DNA of 64,000 bases from Flammula alnicola (lineage: Eukaryota; Basidiomycota; Agaricomycetes; Agaricales; Strophariaceae): positions 434,001 to 498,000 of the forward strand of contig JADNRV010000010.1 in the NCBI GenBank assembly GCA_015499995.1, written 5' to 3'. The translations under genes were made by a program, and so were the position numbers. Every line of letters starts with the position of its first letter. The stretch's first letter is position 1. This document shows positions 1 to 10,528 of this stretch, one piece after another. Below the pieces are notes generated by a model. That model worked only from the letters and a program-made list of their open reading frames with translations, made no database searches and was not told the origin of the DNA.

Positions 1-2716
1 AAAGCCTTCCCGTCCCAGAATCGTCTTAAACTCGCCCATGGCTCCGCATTTTTCTCGAAAGTTTCATCGTGGCTGCTTTGTATCGTGTTTGATATCCCCA
101 ACTGTGTAATATACCGTACTGTATGTACAACACTGGATTGTATCGTAGCTTCTTGTAAATTATGTAGATCTGGACATTAGCTATCGAAATGAAAGAGTCG
201 AGCTAGGATCTTAGCATTCTGTGAAATGCTGCTCAGGATACAAAATATTTTTTCTGACCAGCATCCTAGGATTATCTGAAAGCTGAAATCGCCGATATGA
301 CAAAAATACTACCCTATTGCAGCATCATTTAGAATCTGGAAGATAGGAAGAAAATGAATTAGGAGATGGTATTAATATCTACAGATTCATTCCCGTTAGG
401 CTTTAGGCCTCCGAGCTCCAGGTGCCATCGCATTCGAGTCAGTTTGTTTAATTCCTCTCTCAAGGCAGGAATTTGCCAAAAATCCGGAAGCAAGGTGGAG
501 CGACTATACTAAGTAAATTTAAACCAGCACACTTTTGGGAGCGGGAAATTTCCAGCAGTGACATCGGAGCAGAGACATTAACGGTCTTCGGCAATGCAAT
601 ATTCTGACTTGATCCCGCTGGATCAAAGGGAGTCAGACTGTCCGTGACAATCCCAATGTCCAGAATCGTAGAAAAAAGATTTTGTCTTCTAACATGAGGC
701 CACGCAGAATGGTACGACGAATTCCTAGATCTAGGATGCCATGCACGCGATGGTGTGAGTATACATACGTTCATCGACACCTTTCATCCTTGGTTGATGT
801 GTTTCGCCCTAGCCTTACCGCCAGAAGGACAGGGAGAAAAGCCACTTCCTACAACTAAGCACAACATTCAGCGAGTGTAAGACTAAGTTACCGGTGCGCA
901 TGGTGTGCTTGAAGTAGCACCTACAAATGCCATACCATTGAGCCTAGCTGCAAGGTTCATCGTGCTCTGTTTGGACACATTCTCGACAGCGACGAATCGG
1001 AAGTGAAAAGAGCTCCAGCCGCCCTCCGAAATGAAGCAAGAAGATGCAAATCCGATACATCTATACCACGAGGGATATGCGGATGCAATATGGCCATTCA
1101 TGAACCTATGGCTGAGCAGCAATGTTACCTAGATAGGTCCTGCGGATGTAAAGCTGCATTCGAGAACGGCGATGACGGATGTGCCGTTTCAAATTGTGGA
1201 TCCAACGTCAGACCAAAGAGGCATAGACTCGGAACGGACGTTGTTTTCAGCGCTTTGGCGTCGGATGGAAGTCCACAATTGCAGCGGATTGGAGGAGTCA
1301 TTCTCTATTTCATATTATCTGTCGAGCGATAGCCTGACGGACAAAGGCTGTCCAGAGCGGGTCCTGCCGCCTAAACCAAGAGCGGAGGACTGAGTCATAA
1401 TGTCGCCCTTGCTGTAGTCGCATTCCGGAGCATACGTGTTTTGTGGGCGACCGTACTTATTTCCAATCAGCCTTGGAAGCAGTCACATGAAGGTCCAACG
1501 CGGTCACGTGCATGAATTGGCGGCAAGAACGCGCAGTGGATCATGACGCGTTCTCCATATTCATGACTTGGATGGAAAGATGCGTGGGTTTTCACCATTC
1601 TGTGGCACAGGTGAATCGGCGCCTTTTCTGGTCATAAAAAGGCGCAAAGTTCGGAGGCGAAATACCTGTGGGAAAAAGGGCTGCATAAGTAAAGGTCGTT
1701 CAGAACCGGTTGAAAAGGGCGAAGCCAACTTAAAATATCACAACAATCGCGCGAAAGTTTCACGGAGAATAGAACTTGTTAGAATTTAATAATCATTTTC
1801 CAGAGCCTAGAAGGAGAGAGAGGGAGACAAATCAACGAATCGATGATATGAGATCACATATCCCCGCAGCCTCTGAGTATCAATAGAGATTATCTGGTCA
1901 GCAAAGCGCAAAAGATGGGATACTGAGGTCGGCCCACGCACAGTACTAGTTCTCAGCTAGGAAAGGAGGAGGAAAAAATCCGTTTCGTTGGATTTGTCCT
2001 GACGATTGCGCCGAGAGTCTACAGGGTTCGATGGCTGCTTCCGAGTTGTCCACCTTGGAATATCTAGATTTATCGGCCAACAAACGGGCATGCATGCATT
2101 AAATTTACCTCAGTGAGGAGGCCTGTAGGTATCTAGACACAATCCCATAGGTTTTATACAGGCCATGCATGTTGATGATTACTGAGATTGTGTCAGTTGG
2201 CCCGCCATTGTTTGGGGTTTCCGACAGTGGCACGTAGCCCATCCAGAGTTCGCATGTAAGCAATAGACAAAATACAAGAACCTGGAAGCATGATAAAGAA
2301 TAAAGTTACGTTTATAGACTTTGACTAAAAGTCCCTCACCTTTACGTCGGCATCACCGATTCCTCTGAGATGAAATGAACTTCATGGTGTCCTCTCTACC
2401 AATTGTACCAGGATTCTCGCACCATCCGCGTTGTAACGAGGCTATAGCGCAAACGAGGCTTGACGACTATAAAGGAGATGGTGGTAAGGAGGAACAATGC
2501 AATGTCACGGAATTCTGCCGGCCGCGGAGCACCGCTGGGCCAAATAACACGTCAACATCCACCTCGGGCCAGTGTCTCATTTCTCTTATCTAGCCCACCA
2601 CCCTCTACAATATCTTTTATTCTCTTTCCTCCTTATACCACTTCCATATTCCATTCCCGTTCACTGAAATCGAAAGGACGCTCCAAGCAAGATACCTTGA
2701 ACCGGGGGTCATCACC
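1..2716. other. Gene-free stretch with left-edge tail
   Basis: I find no supportable gene here. The first 180 bases are open in frame 1 up to a TAG and could be the last codons or 3' UTR of a gene to the left, but nothing recognisable is encoded. Two overlapping plus-strand frames near 1003-1393 are open but match nothing I know. Bases 2578-2668 are strongly pyrimidine-rich on the plus strand, which fits a fungal CT-rich core promoter for the gene starting at 2717. Confidence 0.4.
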
Positions 2717-4390
2717 ATGGAAGCGTCGACGAGCTCGGGCATCCTGGGGGTCAGGAAGCGCGTCGATTCAGGCGGAGAGGGCTCCTTTTTGTCCATATCT
2801 CGCGACAAGAGACCCAGACTCTCCGCGATGGCAATGCCTTCAAGCTACGGCGCGCCAAACTCAATCGGCTTCGGGGTGAGTGCCAGAAATTTTCTCTCGA
2901 TGGACAGGATCTCATACTTCATGGTCCCTACCTACTCCTAGGCCGATCGTTTGCCTAGGCCCAGATCTCTTTTTGACGACGAGGGGAACAGCAGCATGAG
3001 CAGCAGCTTTTATTTTTCGCCGATGCGTCACGCTCGTCCGATGAGCGGTAGCTCGTTTACGACCGCGTCGCGTGCTGGCAGTCCATTCATCAGCGAAATT
3101 ACTGGCGCCCCCATCGGAGCTGAATATTATCACAAAGGAAGAGCTCTGATGCGGAGTGCTTCATCATCGTCTCTGTACTCGCCTGCCGTCCAGGTCTACC
3201 CCGAAACATCCGCGAAGCATTTCCTACGTCATGCTCGGATGACCTTTGATTATTCGCCTCCAGACCCCGCAAACGAAATATCGGCGCGTATTCTATCCTG
3301 TTCCGTGAACAACGTCGCGTTTTTCACTCGGGGAATCGCGTTCATTTCAAGAACATTAACACCAATTTAAACACGGATATCTCACAACTCTGCAAACTTT
3401 CCGAAAGTCGGGGAAACATTCGAGCCATAGAGTGTGGTGGCAAGACGCAGCCTGACATTCTCGCTCTGGGGTCGAGCAAAGGCTATATTCAGATCTGGGA
3501 CATCAAGGCGAAGAAGGCCACATTGACCTGGCCTACGACGAAGGAAATTACTGCCTTGGCTTGGAACGGGCCTATTCTGTCGGTGGGTGGCAGTAAAGGT
3601 AGCATCCGCCACTACGACACGAGGCTCCCGGCTTCGAAGATGAAGGAACAGACGCGTAAGGTTACGCGTCAACAACGCCAGATCACTTGCCTCCAGTGGA
3701 ACGAAGACGGTAAATTCCTGGCCAGCGGCGATGCCACTGGCATTGTCTATTGCTGGGAGCTCGGACACACGGTCCCATTGGACGTTGGCGAATTTGTCTC
3801 TCGGCGGAAGAAGATCCAGCACGGCGGAAAAATTACAGTAAGTTTCTCGAATAACATCATTTCAATGAGCTCCTCACTGACGTTCTTTTAATTCGGTTTC
3901 ATAGGCTATTGGCTGGTCACCTTGGCAGTCTAAACTCCTGGCTACTGGCGACGCCAAAGGCATCCTCCGCCTCTGGAATACCAACGCGAAGGATAGCAAC
4001 TCAAACGCTCTGAACCCGGGAAAGCTAGACATAGGCGCCATTATTACTGGCATCCATTTCTCACCGCAATGCAAAGAGATTCTTACGACACATGGAGCGC
4101 AGATCGGCGACCCACCTACTATCGTCGACAAAAACCAATCCCCGAAACCCTCGCCACAGAATGCTCTCGTTGTGCACTCTTTTCCCTCTCTGCGCTATGT
4201 GACGACGCATCGACTCCCCGATGAGCAGGAGGGCCCAATCGGAGACAGCGTGCTTGATGGCAGCGGCACGAAGGTTATATTCGCGACCCCTTCGCACCGC
4301 AAAATCGACGTGTGCGATGTGTGGTCGAAGCGGAAGGAGGTTAAGAGGCATTCGAGCTTCAGTGAATACGGCAGCTTGTTAATTCGATGA
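2717..4390 (+). CDS. Divergent Cdc20/Fizzy-family WD40 protein, frame-shifted as sequenced
   Basis: Cdc20-family proteins are WD40 propellers that activate the anaphase-promoting complex (APC/C). Exons 2717-2875, 2942-3837 and 3905-4390. The propeller is clear from about 3390 on (GSSKGYIQIWDI, ASGDATGIVYCWEL, ATGDAKGILRLWN), and the protein ends in Leu-Ile-Arg, the C-terminal IR tail that docks APC/C. Between the frame open to 3370 and the WD40 frame there is a one-base break at the G run near 3336-3339; adding one base would give about 513 residues, close to the 522 of its neighbour. A 47-nt intron (3305-3351) would also close the frame but would delete a blade strand conserved in the neighbour, so I prefer the indel. 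The C-box position reads DRLPRPR instead of DRFIPNR, apparently one residue short. It may be a decaying copy or a sequencing error. The start codon is the first Met of exon 1 and is less certain. Confidence 0.72.
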
Positions 4391-5292
4391 CGGACGTAGC
4401 CATTTGCGACAGCCTTATACGTAGGAGCGACGGTGATGATTGGCTGGTGGGTGGCAGATAGGCGCTTCCTTCGATGATGGGTGGTGGGCGACTCCAGTGC
4501 CTCACCCTCCTACAGGCGTCTTTGATGATTTACCTTTTTATGTATTCGAAGTGCCAAAGAGGCTTACGACCATCGATGTTCAAAGGAGCGATCCAATTAT
4601 TGATTTGGATTTATGGGCCTTCCCTGATTTTTTTTTTTGACTTATGGGTTTGATGGACGAAACACGGTCGATGAACACGAAGTCGCGATCTCGAAGTAAA
4701 GGAAATGGAGTTGAGGGTATGGATTTGAGGGTTGTGTATTTCTCTTTCGCAATATATGGGTTATTTGTAAATTTCCAATTGTGAGTGTTAGAACGTTAGG
4801 AGTTGAAGGCAGCGCTAAAGTAACGTTTCACGACTGCCCACACCCATGAAGAATCTTTCAACATCTCGACACCAAGGCGTAACAATATAAGCCATCGATA
4901 GCCGTCGACCTTTCCCGGCTTTAGGAGCGTAATTGGGTTCATCAAGTGCTGGAGAAATTGCCCAATAATTTTCGAGCTTTCTGTCGACCATAATAAGTGG
5001 TGTCTGTTACAGACGGTCAAAGGTGTCTCGTAGCCATTGCTCAAGGAGAAATATCTCAAGAACGGTTGTCACTCATCCAACCACAAAATCTAGTGCCTTC
5101 TCAGGTACTTAAAGTCTGCTTTCAGACAATGACGAATATAAAGTATGCCGGTTGTGTAATACCCTTTGAAATTCCATAAAAATAGTTAATATATACATTC
5201 CAAGAACAATGGAGAGCATGAAAACAAGTATAAGAAAACGACGACGGGAGGGCGAGTGAAGGAGAGAGAGCGATATAAGTTTACATACCACT
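4391..5292. other. Intergenic region between convergent Cdc20-like genes
   Basis: Holds the two 3' ends facing each other. A minus-strand open frame at 4796-5059 and small plus-strand frames have no recognisable domain, no splice structure I could extend, and are best treated as chance. Confidence 0.4.
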
Positions 5293-7029
5293 TCAGCGAA
5301 TTGTAAATTTATCGAATGCACTCTCTCTCTTCGCAGCCGGCGGGTGCCGGCTCCAGACCTGCCACATTTTGATAGTCTCCTCCCTCGGGCAGACGGTGAA
5401 GATGCTTTCGCCGCTCGGGCTCAAGCAACTCTGTGTCACCGCACTGGTATGCGCGTTCGTGAGCGTCATCAGCCGCTTGCACGAGGGGTATTCATGCACC
5501 GTGATCGAGTTGGTCAGAGGCGTTTGGGTGTATGTTAGCTTCTGGTCTGCCTTTCTAGTATTTGTGGTGGTGGTGGTACTGCCTGTACGATGGCGCGGCG
5601 TAGGCAGAGGCATGAACGATGCCCCATGCGTGCTTAGGAGTTCTTTGCAGTGTGGAGACCAGTGTAAGGATAGCACGGACGTGTTCAGAGGGATTGTTTG
5701 TATTGGGGAAGGCGAGTGAGGCGCCACTGAGGATGAGCTCCAGATCTTGATTTTGCCTTCTGGTGCCATGCTGCCCGTTGCAAGAAGATCGGGCTTCCAT
5801 GGACACCAAGCCATCGCCTACGATGAACATCGTCAAACAAGTAAGCAGGGCCGAAAAAAAAAACAAGCTTACTCTTGCACTGCCTTGATGGCGAATTTTG
5901 GTCATAGGCTCGCCGGTGTCGAGCAACGATTTGCCAACTCGCCTGTCCCAGATGTGGACGACACCAAGGCTATCCCCACTTGCAAGGTACGACTTGTCCG
6001 CGCTCCATTCCAGGCCTAGCACATGGCTTCGGTGCTGTGCTATCCTTGTCGCTACCCGGGGTGTCCGCAGGTCGATCAGAGAGATTTCGCCATCCTCCAT
6101 CCCGACTGCCAGCACGTCCTCGTTCCAGGAGAGGCTCTTCACCCCTGGGTCTTTCGTCGCGGTCCAGGTGTGCACAGGCGTCCCGGCGCCACCTTTCGAC
6201 CCCGCGTCCCAGACTTGGAGATGGCCAGTTGACATGCCCATGGCAAGGTAATTGTCCCGCTGCTCTTCACCCCATAAGATCACGCCAAGCTGCCCAGGGA
6301 AGGGCGAGGTACAAAGATGCGATACGGTCTTGGTGTCGAGGTTCTGGTAGTATATGTTGTTTTTGCATGCCACTGCGATGAGATTCCGACGCGACCAGGT
6401 GATAGGGAATGCTTCTTGGTCGACAGGAACTCCTGGACTGTCGAGAACCATGAGGCACTGGCGACGTTTGTTCAAGTTTTCTGTCACGGACGACGAACGT
6501 ATAAGAGGTGGGGTGTAAAATAGCGATGAGGCGCTTCTTCGAAGAAGGGCCATTGTGCTGTTATCATTGTAGCTTGGGTTGAAATTTTGGTTGGTGTCTC
6601 TGAAGTTTAGGACGCGGTCATCCACCAGCCCAAATTGTTTGCTAATACGATTTGTGCGAGGGGTGATGTTGAGAGGCAGAGAGAGCTTTGGCCGGTTTGA
6701 TATGAAACGATCTGCCTGTGGCGTAGTTTTATCTTAGAATGAGCTGATCAGGGGCAATAGACTTCATTCGCACCGTTGCCCCAATGCGCCTGCTATTCTC
6801 AGCTGAGTTGTCGACATCCAGCCCTCGACCAAGGTCCAAAGAAGGCATTGACACTCTTCTCCTTTTGTGAGATCGTAGGTTTGTTACCGATTCGTGCACT
6901 CTCTTTCGAGGCCGCGACGCTAATGGTGTCTCGAAAATACAGTCATTTGTAGATACTCCACTACATGTTGAGCAGTTAGAATGAAGCAGATGTTCAGGCA
7001 AACTTTACAACTCACGTAGGGGAGGACAT
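5293..7029 (-). CDS. Cdc20/Fizzy-family APC/C co-activator-like WD40 protein
   Basis: Predicted 522 residues from exons 7029-7016, 6960-6774, 6715-5873 and 5817-5293 (minus strand), all phases agreeing. APC/C co-activators recruit ubiquitination substrates in mitosis or meiosis. Seen in the sequence: a basic N-terminal region (RPRKRVHESV, SHKRRR), a near-canonical C-box DRFISNRP at the start of the third exon (about residue 69), a VLDSPGVP stretch matching the KVLDAPxL that opens the propeller in this family, WD40 blades (ASGDSLGVVHIWD, AMAWCPWKPDLLATG), and an Ile-Arg C-terminus (KFTIR). The sequence is divergent from canonical Cdc20 and Cdh1, so it could be a specialised (for example meiotic) member; that is inference. 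The first exon is only 14 nt, and a start further upstream through another exon is possible. Introns precede ADR of the C-box and AMAW, the same places as in the left neighbour. Confidence 0.85.
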
Positions 7030-7377
7030 ATCTCTCAGAGAATTGTTGTCGCCTGAGAAATACAGCTCGCAAGCGGTAGGTTGGAAAAGGAACGTCGTCG
7101 GCGACGGTATCGTTGAACACTGACACTGGCACGTGACCGTGTAGTCAAAGGATCCCACGACAGACTTGTAAAAAGTACAAACATGAGTATGTATTATTAA
7201 CTTAAATCTCTCGACAGGGAGTGTTTCTCCCCATCGCTCAGGATCTGATTCTGACGCGTTGTCCTCAGCCTCCGGCACATCTTTGTTAAGGGAAAAGGTC
7301 TCTAGGTTTCAAGGATATTCAAAGTTTTTAGGTTTAGACAAGATTCTCCAAGCACATCACTGTTTTAGGCTTCCAAA

Positions 7378-7830
7378 ATGGGGAAAAAAGCGAAGGAACA
7401 ACAGGAACCAGGATCGGCTCCCTCTTCCAGCAACCCACTTCCACCTCTAGCACTATTACCACCATCACTAGGCCCATTACTGACGCCATCAGTATCTACA
7501 CCAGCGCCACCAGCTACTGCTTCGTCACCCTCATCCTACAAACCCATCACGGACGCCGTATCCATCGAACGGCTCATTGGTCTCGCCAGGGATTCTCCAC
7601 CTGACTCCGCGTTGGGCATAGTCTGGCGTCATGCATTCGAAGAAGGAAAGAAAATAGGCTATTCCGAAGGCGCAACACTTGTCGATGGAATGGATATCAA
7701 CGAGGTTTTGAAGACTGGAGTCGAGAGAGGAGTCGAGAAAGGAATAGCAATAGGGAGGGATTGGGAGAAGCGTGCGTGGGATGCAGCTGGCCACAGCAAT
7801 GCTTGCATCACTGTAGCGTGCCCGCCTTGA
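7378..7830 (+). CDS. Small Pro/Ser-rich protein with Gly-x3 repeats, unknown
   Basis: An uninterrupted 150-residue frame starting at ATG 7378. The first 55 residues are Pro, Ser and Ala rich; the rest is helical and charged, with glycines every fourth residue (GVERGVEKGIAIG) followed by RDWEKRAW. I do not recognise the family. The last dozen residues look unlike coding sequence, and a second frame continues open to about 7936, so the 3' end may include an unseen intron or a frame break. It lies head to head with the Cdc20-like gene, about 350 bp from that gene's start, and the two could share a promoter region. Confidence 0.5.
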   Translation: MGKKAKEQQEPGSAPSSSNPLPPLALLPPSLGPLLTPSVSTPAPPATASSPSSYKPITDAVSIERLIGLARDSPPDSALGIVWRHAFEEGKKIGYSEGATLVDGMDINEVLKTGVERGVEKGIAIGRDWEKRAWDAAGHSNACITVACPP

Positions 7831-9172
7831 CCATTGCATTCCTCTTGCATCGTCTGAGCCAGTGACTAGCTCAGGACCTGCTTGGTCCTCTCCACTGTCT
7901 GGTCGCTTCTCGGCTCTCACAATCCCTTTTCTTTGAATGCGAATCCACATCATGACCCTTTTACATTTACATGCCCTTTTGTCATTGACTGGATCATGCC
8001 AAAGATATTGCTGTAGACTGCCCCCAAGTGCATGTTTCACTGGGTTTACAAGCCAGTGGGTAGCTCCTAATCCCCCAATTCATTCATGAAATCGCTAATG
8101 TTCTGTCTGCCAAAGAACTCTATATGCCTCCTCCCAGCCATAGAGCATGCTTCGCAATGTTACAATGCCTGAGCATCTACGACTACCTTCAAATCCCGGA
8201 ACGAACGACATGCAGCGCCCTCACGTTTTAACTCTGTCTCGGCGAAGCCTTTATGGTCACAACACATGAAATCCCTCAACGATGGATCACTCTCGGAGCC
8301 CTTCTTCTCTCAGAGTTCTACATATATGTTCTTTCTCCAGTATGAAGCTTTGCATGCATTCACCATTAATGACGCCACCAGCGACCAGAATCACAGCCAC
8401 GATAGCACTGATCACCCCCACATTATGAAGGTAACCGATACAAAGCGTACATATCCATTCGTTGCTCGCTTCGGGTACAACCAAGCTGTCATCGCACTTG
8501 TTGATTCACTGCATCTATTCCGGTATTTGTGGCGCGACAAGACGAACCCCAATCTTGGACGAACCCCAATCTTGGACCAGACCCCCCGCCTGCGATCTTG
8601 CAGAGGCAGATTCGAAATCCCTTTTACAATTGCAATGGTGTACTTTTGGACGAGTACTCCGACCGGGTAATTATACTTATAAAAACCCTGTCATCGTTGA
8701 CTTTTCTGTTCAACCCATGTAAACGTCTCTACCTCGGCAAAGTCTCACAATTCATTCCAAGATCAGGTTACTTTATTGGCCGGAAAGTGTAATAGATTGA
8801 CCTTTTCCCTCGTCCAGCCTACACAACTTGAAATAATATCAACATAAGTATTCTCAGATTTTTTGGAAGAGTTGCTCCTTAAGGTTGCTCCTGGCACTCG
8901 GCGGCTTGGTACAAATTGCCGTCACATGATGGTCACCTGGCACAGTGGTGCAGAGCCGCAGGCTGCACAGCAGAGCCAGGTTGCTTTTCACGTCGTTCTG
9001 ACTCGTTTTCGAGTCCACAATTCTACAAATAAAGCGGGTCTTTCGCAGTCGCTGCGACCTTGTGAAATATCCCTATCGACAACGACTTTTCCGTCCGACA
9101 ATCTTGCCTGTTGGGCCACGTCGCACGGTTAGAACAAGCAAAGGAAGTCATAACATTAATTCTCGTAGCAAG
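7831..9172. other. Gene-free stretch
   Basis: Several short overlapping frames on both strands (8266-8792 plus, 8287-8484 minus) but none with splice structure or a recognisable product. A 17-bp unit is tandemly doubled at 8544-8577. Confidence 0.4.
8544..8577. repeat. Tandem duplication, 17 bp x 2
   Basis: The unit GAACCCCAATCTTGGAC occurs twice back to back with no mismatch, at 8544-8560 and 8561-8577. It lies outside any supported gene. It looks like a simple replication-slippage duplication. Confidence 0.85.
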
Positions 9173-9671
9173 ATGTCGCCCGTTCCAGGAGGTAAGTTCT
9201 TCAGTTCGGAATACGTCTTGTATACTGATGTAGCTCCACAAGAACCACAGGAGTCTCGCAAACCTCAGCCGATTGGGAATGTGCCCCTGATTTTCTTGTT
9301 CACGACCTGCACACTCTGTGTGATATTTCTTCTCTGGAGACGAGCTGATGCCATTAGAAGAGTGGTCTCCCACCGGTGCGCCTCATCTTCATATCTCTGC
9401 ATCAAAAATTTGTTAACCTTTTCTACTGGCCAGGTTAAGAACATTCAGACGCAGTGAGGGTGCGATACGGCTTAGCCAGGACGACGGCCCTCCAGCAAAT
9501 GAATTCCTGGAGGATGACTATGACGAGGACAACGAACACTTGAATGACGGGGATGACGAACCACTGTCGGAACACATCAGGAAGGTCACACAGGCCTGGC
9601 GAGAACCCGATGTGCCAGAGGATGATAGTAATGGTGGAATCAGGGTGCTGCCTACTCATACATCACATTAA
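9173..9671 (+). CDS. Small single-pass membrane protein, unknown
   Basis: Predicted 132 residues from exons 9173-9191, 9234-9375 and 9434-9671. The first exon is only 19 nt. The N-terminus is short and Pro/Gln rich, followed by one hydrophobic segment around residues 24-41 (VPLIFLFTTCTLCVIFLLW), then a strongly basic stretch (RRADAIRR, RLRTFRRSEG), which predicts an N-out/C-in type III or signal-anchor topology. The C-terminal 80 residues are very acidic (EDDYDEDNE, DGDDEP). I do not know a family with an assigned role; the acidic tail facing the cytosol could be a protein-binding region. Both introns have standard borders (GTAAGT..TAG, GTGCGC..CAG), and the joined frame is open throughout, which is the main evidence that it is real. 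Confidence 0.68.
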
Positions 9672-10528
9672 GGCCTTTTTGGTGCGTGCTGGTCGTTTTC
9701 CCTCTCCCTTGTGCATGCTGATGCTCGTTTTGAAAGCTTATTTCTATCGCTATGCTTGTGTTATATTGTTTCACGTATTGGAACTTACTCGGGACACTTT
9801 CCTGAGATGCTCGCCCACTTTTCTGTTCCACGATGCTAAAGGTTGACTTCTTGATTCGCTCAACTCTATATCCGCTTATTGGGCAGAAAGTATGTGCGAG
9901 GTGACCTATAGGCGGCCCGATAAATTTCGACCTCTCGTTCACACAGGTTCACATATCCCATGACCTGCGACCCAGTGCAAGGACTCGTCCTTCCTTCCTT
10001 TTAAATCAACGAGAAGATCAAGAGAAGAATTCAAAATCTATTTTGTTTGGTATTTGGATGACTTGCCGCTGGGATTTGGAAGACTTTCGGCTGGGATTTG
10101 GAACAGATCTGGCGACAATAAATCGCTGTCACTAACCAGCCCATAAGCATTAGATCTGGATGCATTAATCGTCATCGCTCACGTTGTCGTCACCAGTGAT
10201 GGACCTCACACTAAACGACTACGAAGAGGACGAAGGCGCTGCTGCCGCCGCCTTTCTCATATTCGACCGCGTGAGCGTTGCAGGAGGTGATTGCACAGTG
10301 ATGGTAGATAGAGCCTCAGGAGGTTCTGTCGGGGATGCGGAGCATAGCTGCCTTCAGGATGATCGATGACTCATGGTGACAATGTCATTACAGATCCAGC
10401 CTGTTTGGATTTTACATCGGAGCCCGGAAATCGTCATGTTGATGATAAATATACATCCGAGAAGCTGAGCTATTGCCTACAAGAGCACCAACATCTCACT
10501 CCTATGTCCACGATTATCTGGAGCAACC
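9672..10528. other. Gene-free stretch with a 22-bp tandem repeat
   Basis: No supportable gene. The segment just upstream of the oxidoreductase gene carries short open frames with low-complexity (poly-Ala, acidic) translations. The tandem repeat at 10060-10103 is listed separately. Confidence 0.4.
10060..10103. repeat. Tandem duplication, 22 bp x 2
   Basis: Two adjacent 22-bp units (10060-10081 and 10082-10103) share the core GCTGGGATTTGGAA and differ at three positions near the start of the unit. No gene is associated. Confidence 0.75.

Noticed and set aside
2020..2050. GGTTCGA-type word that could be a tRNA B-box
   Set aside because: No matching A-box, acceptor stem or anticodon arm could be folded around it; the same holds for similar words elsewhere in the window.
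5555..6625. A continuous 356-residue minus-strand frame read as a complete gene
   Set aside because: Its N-terminus lacks the C-box and its C-terminal third is intron read-through; splicing at 5818-5872 and extending upstream gives the conserved ends.
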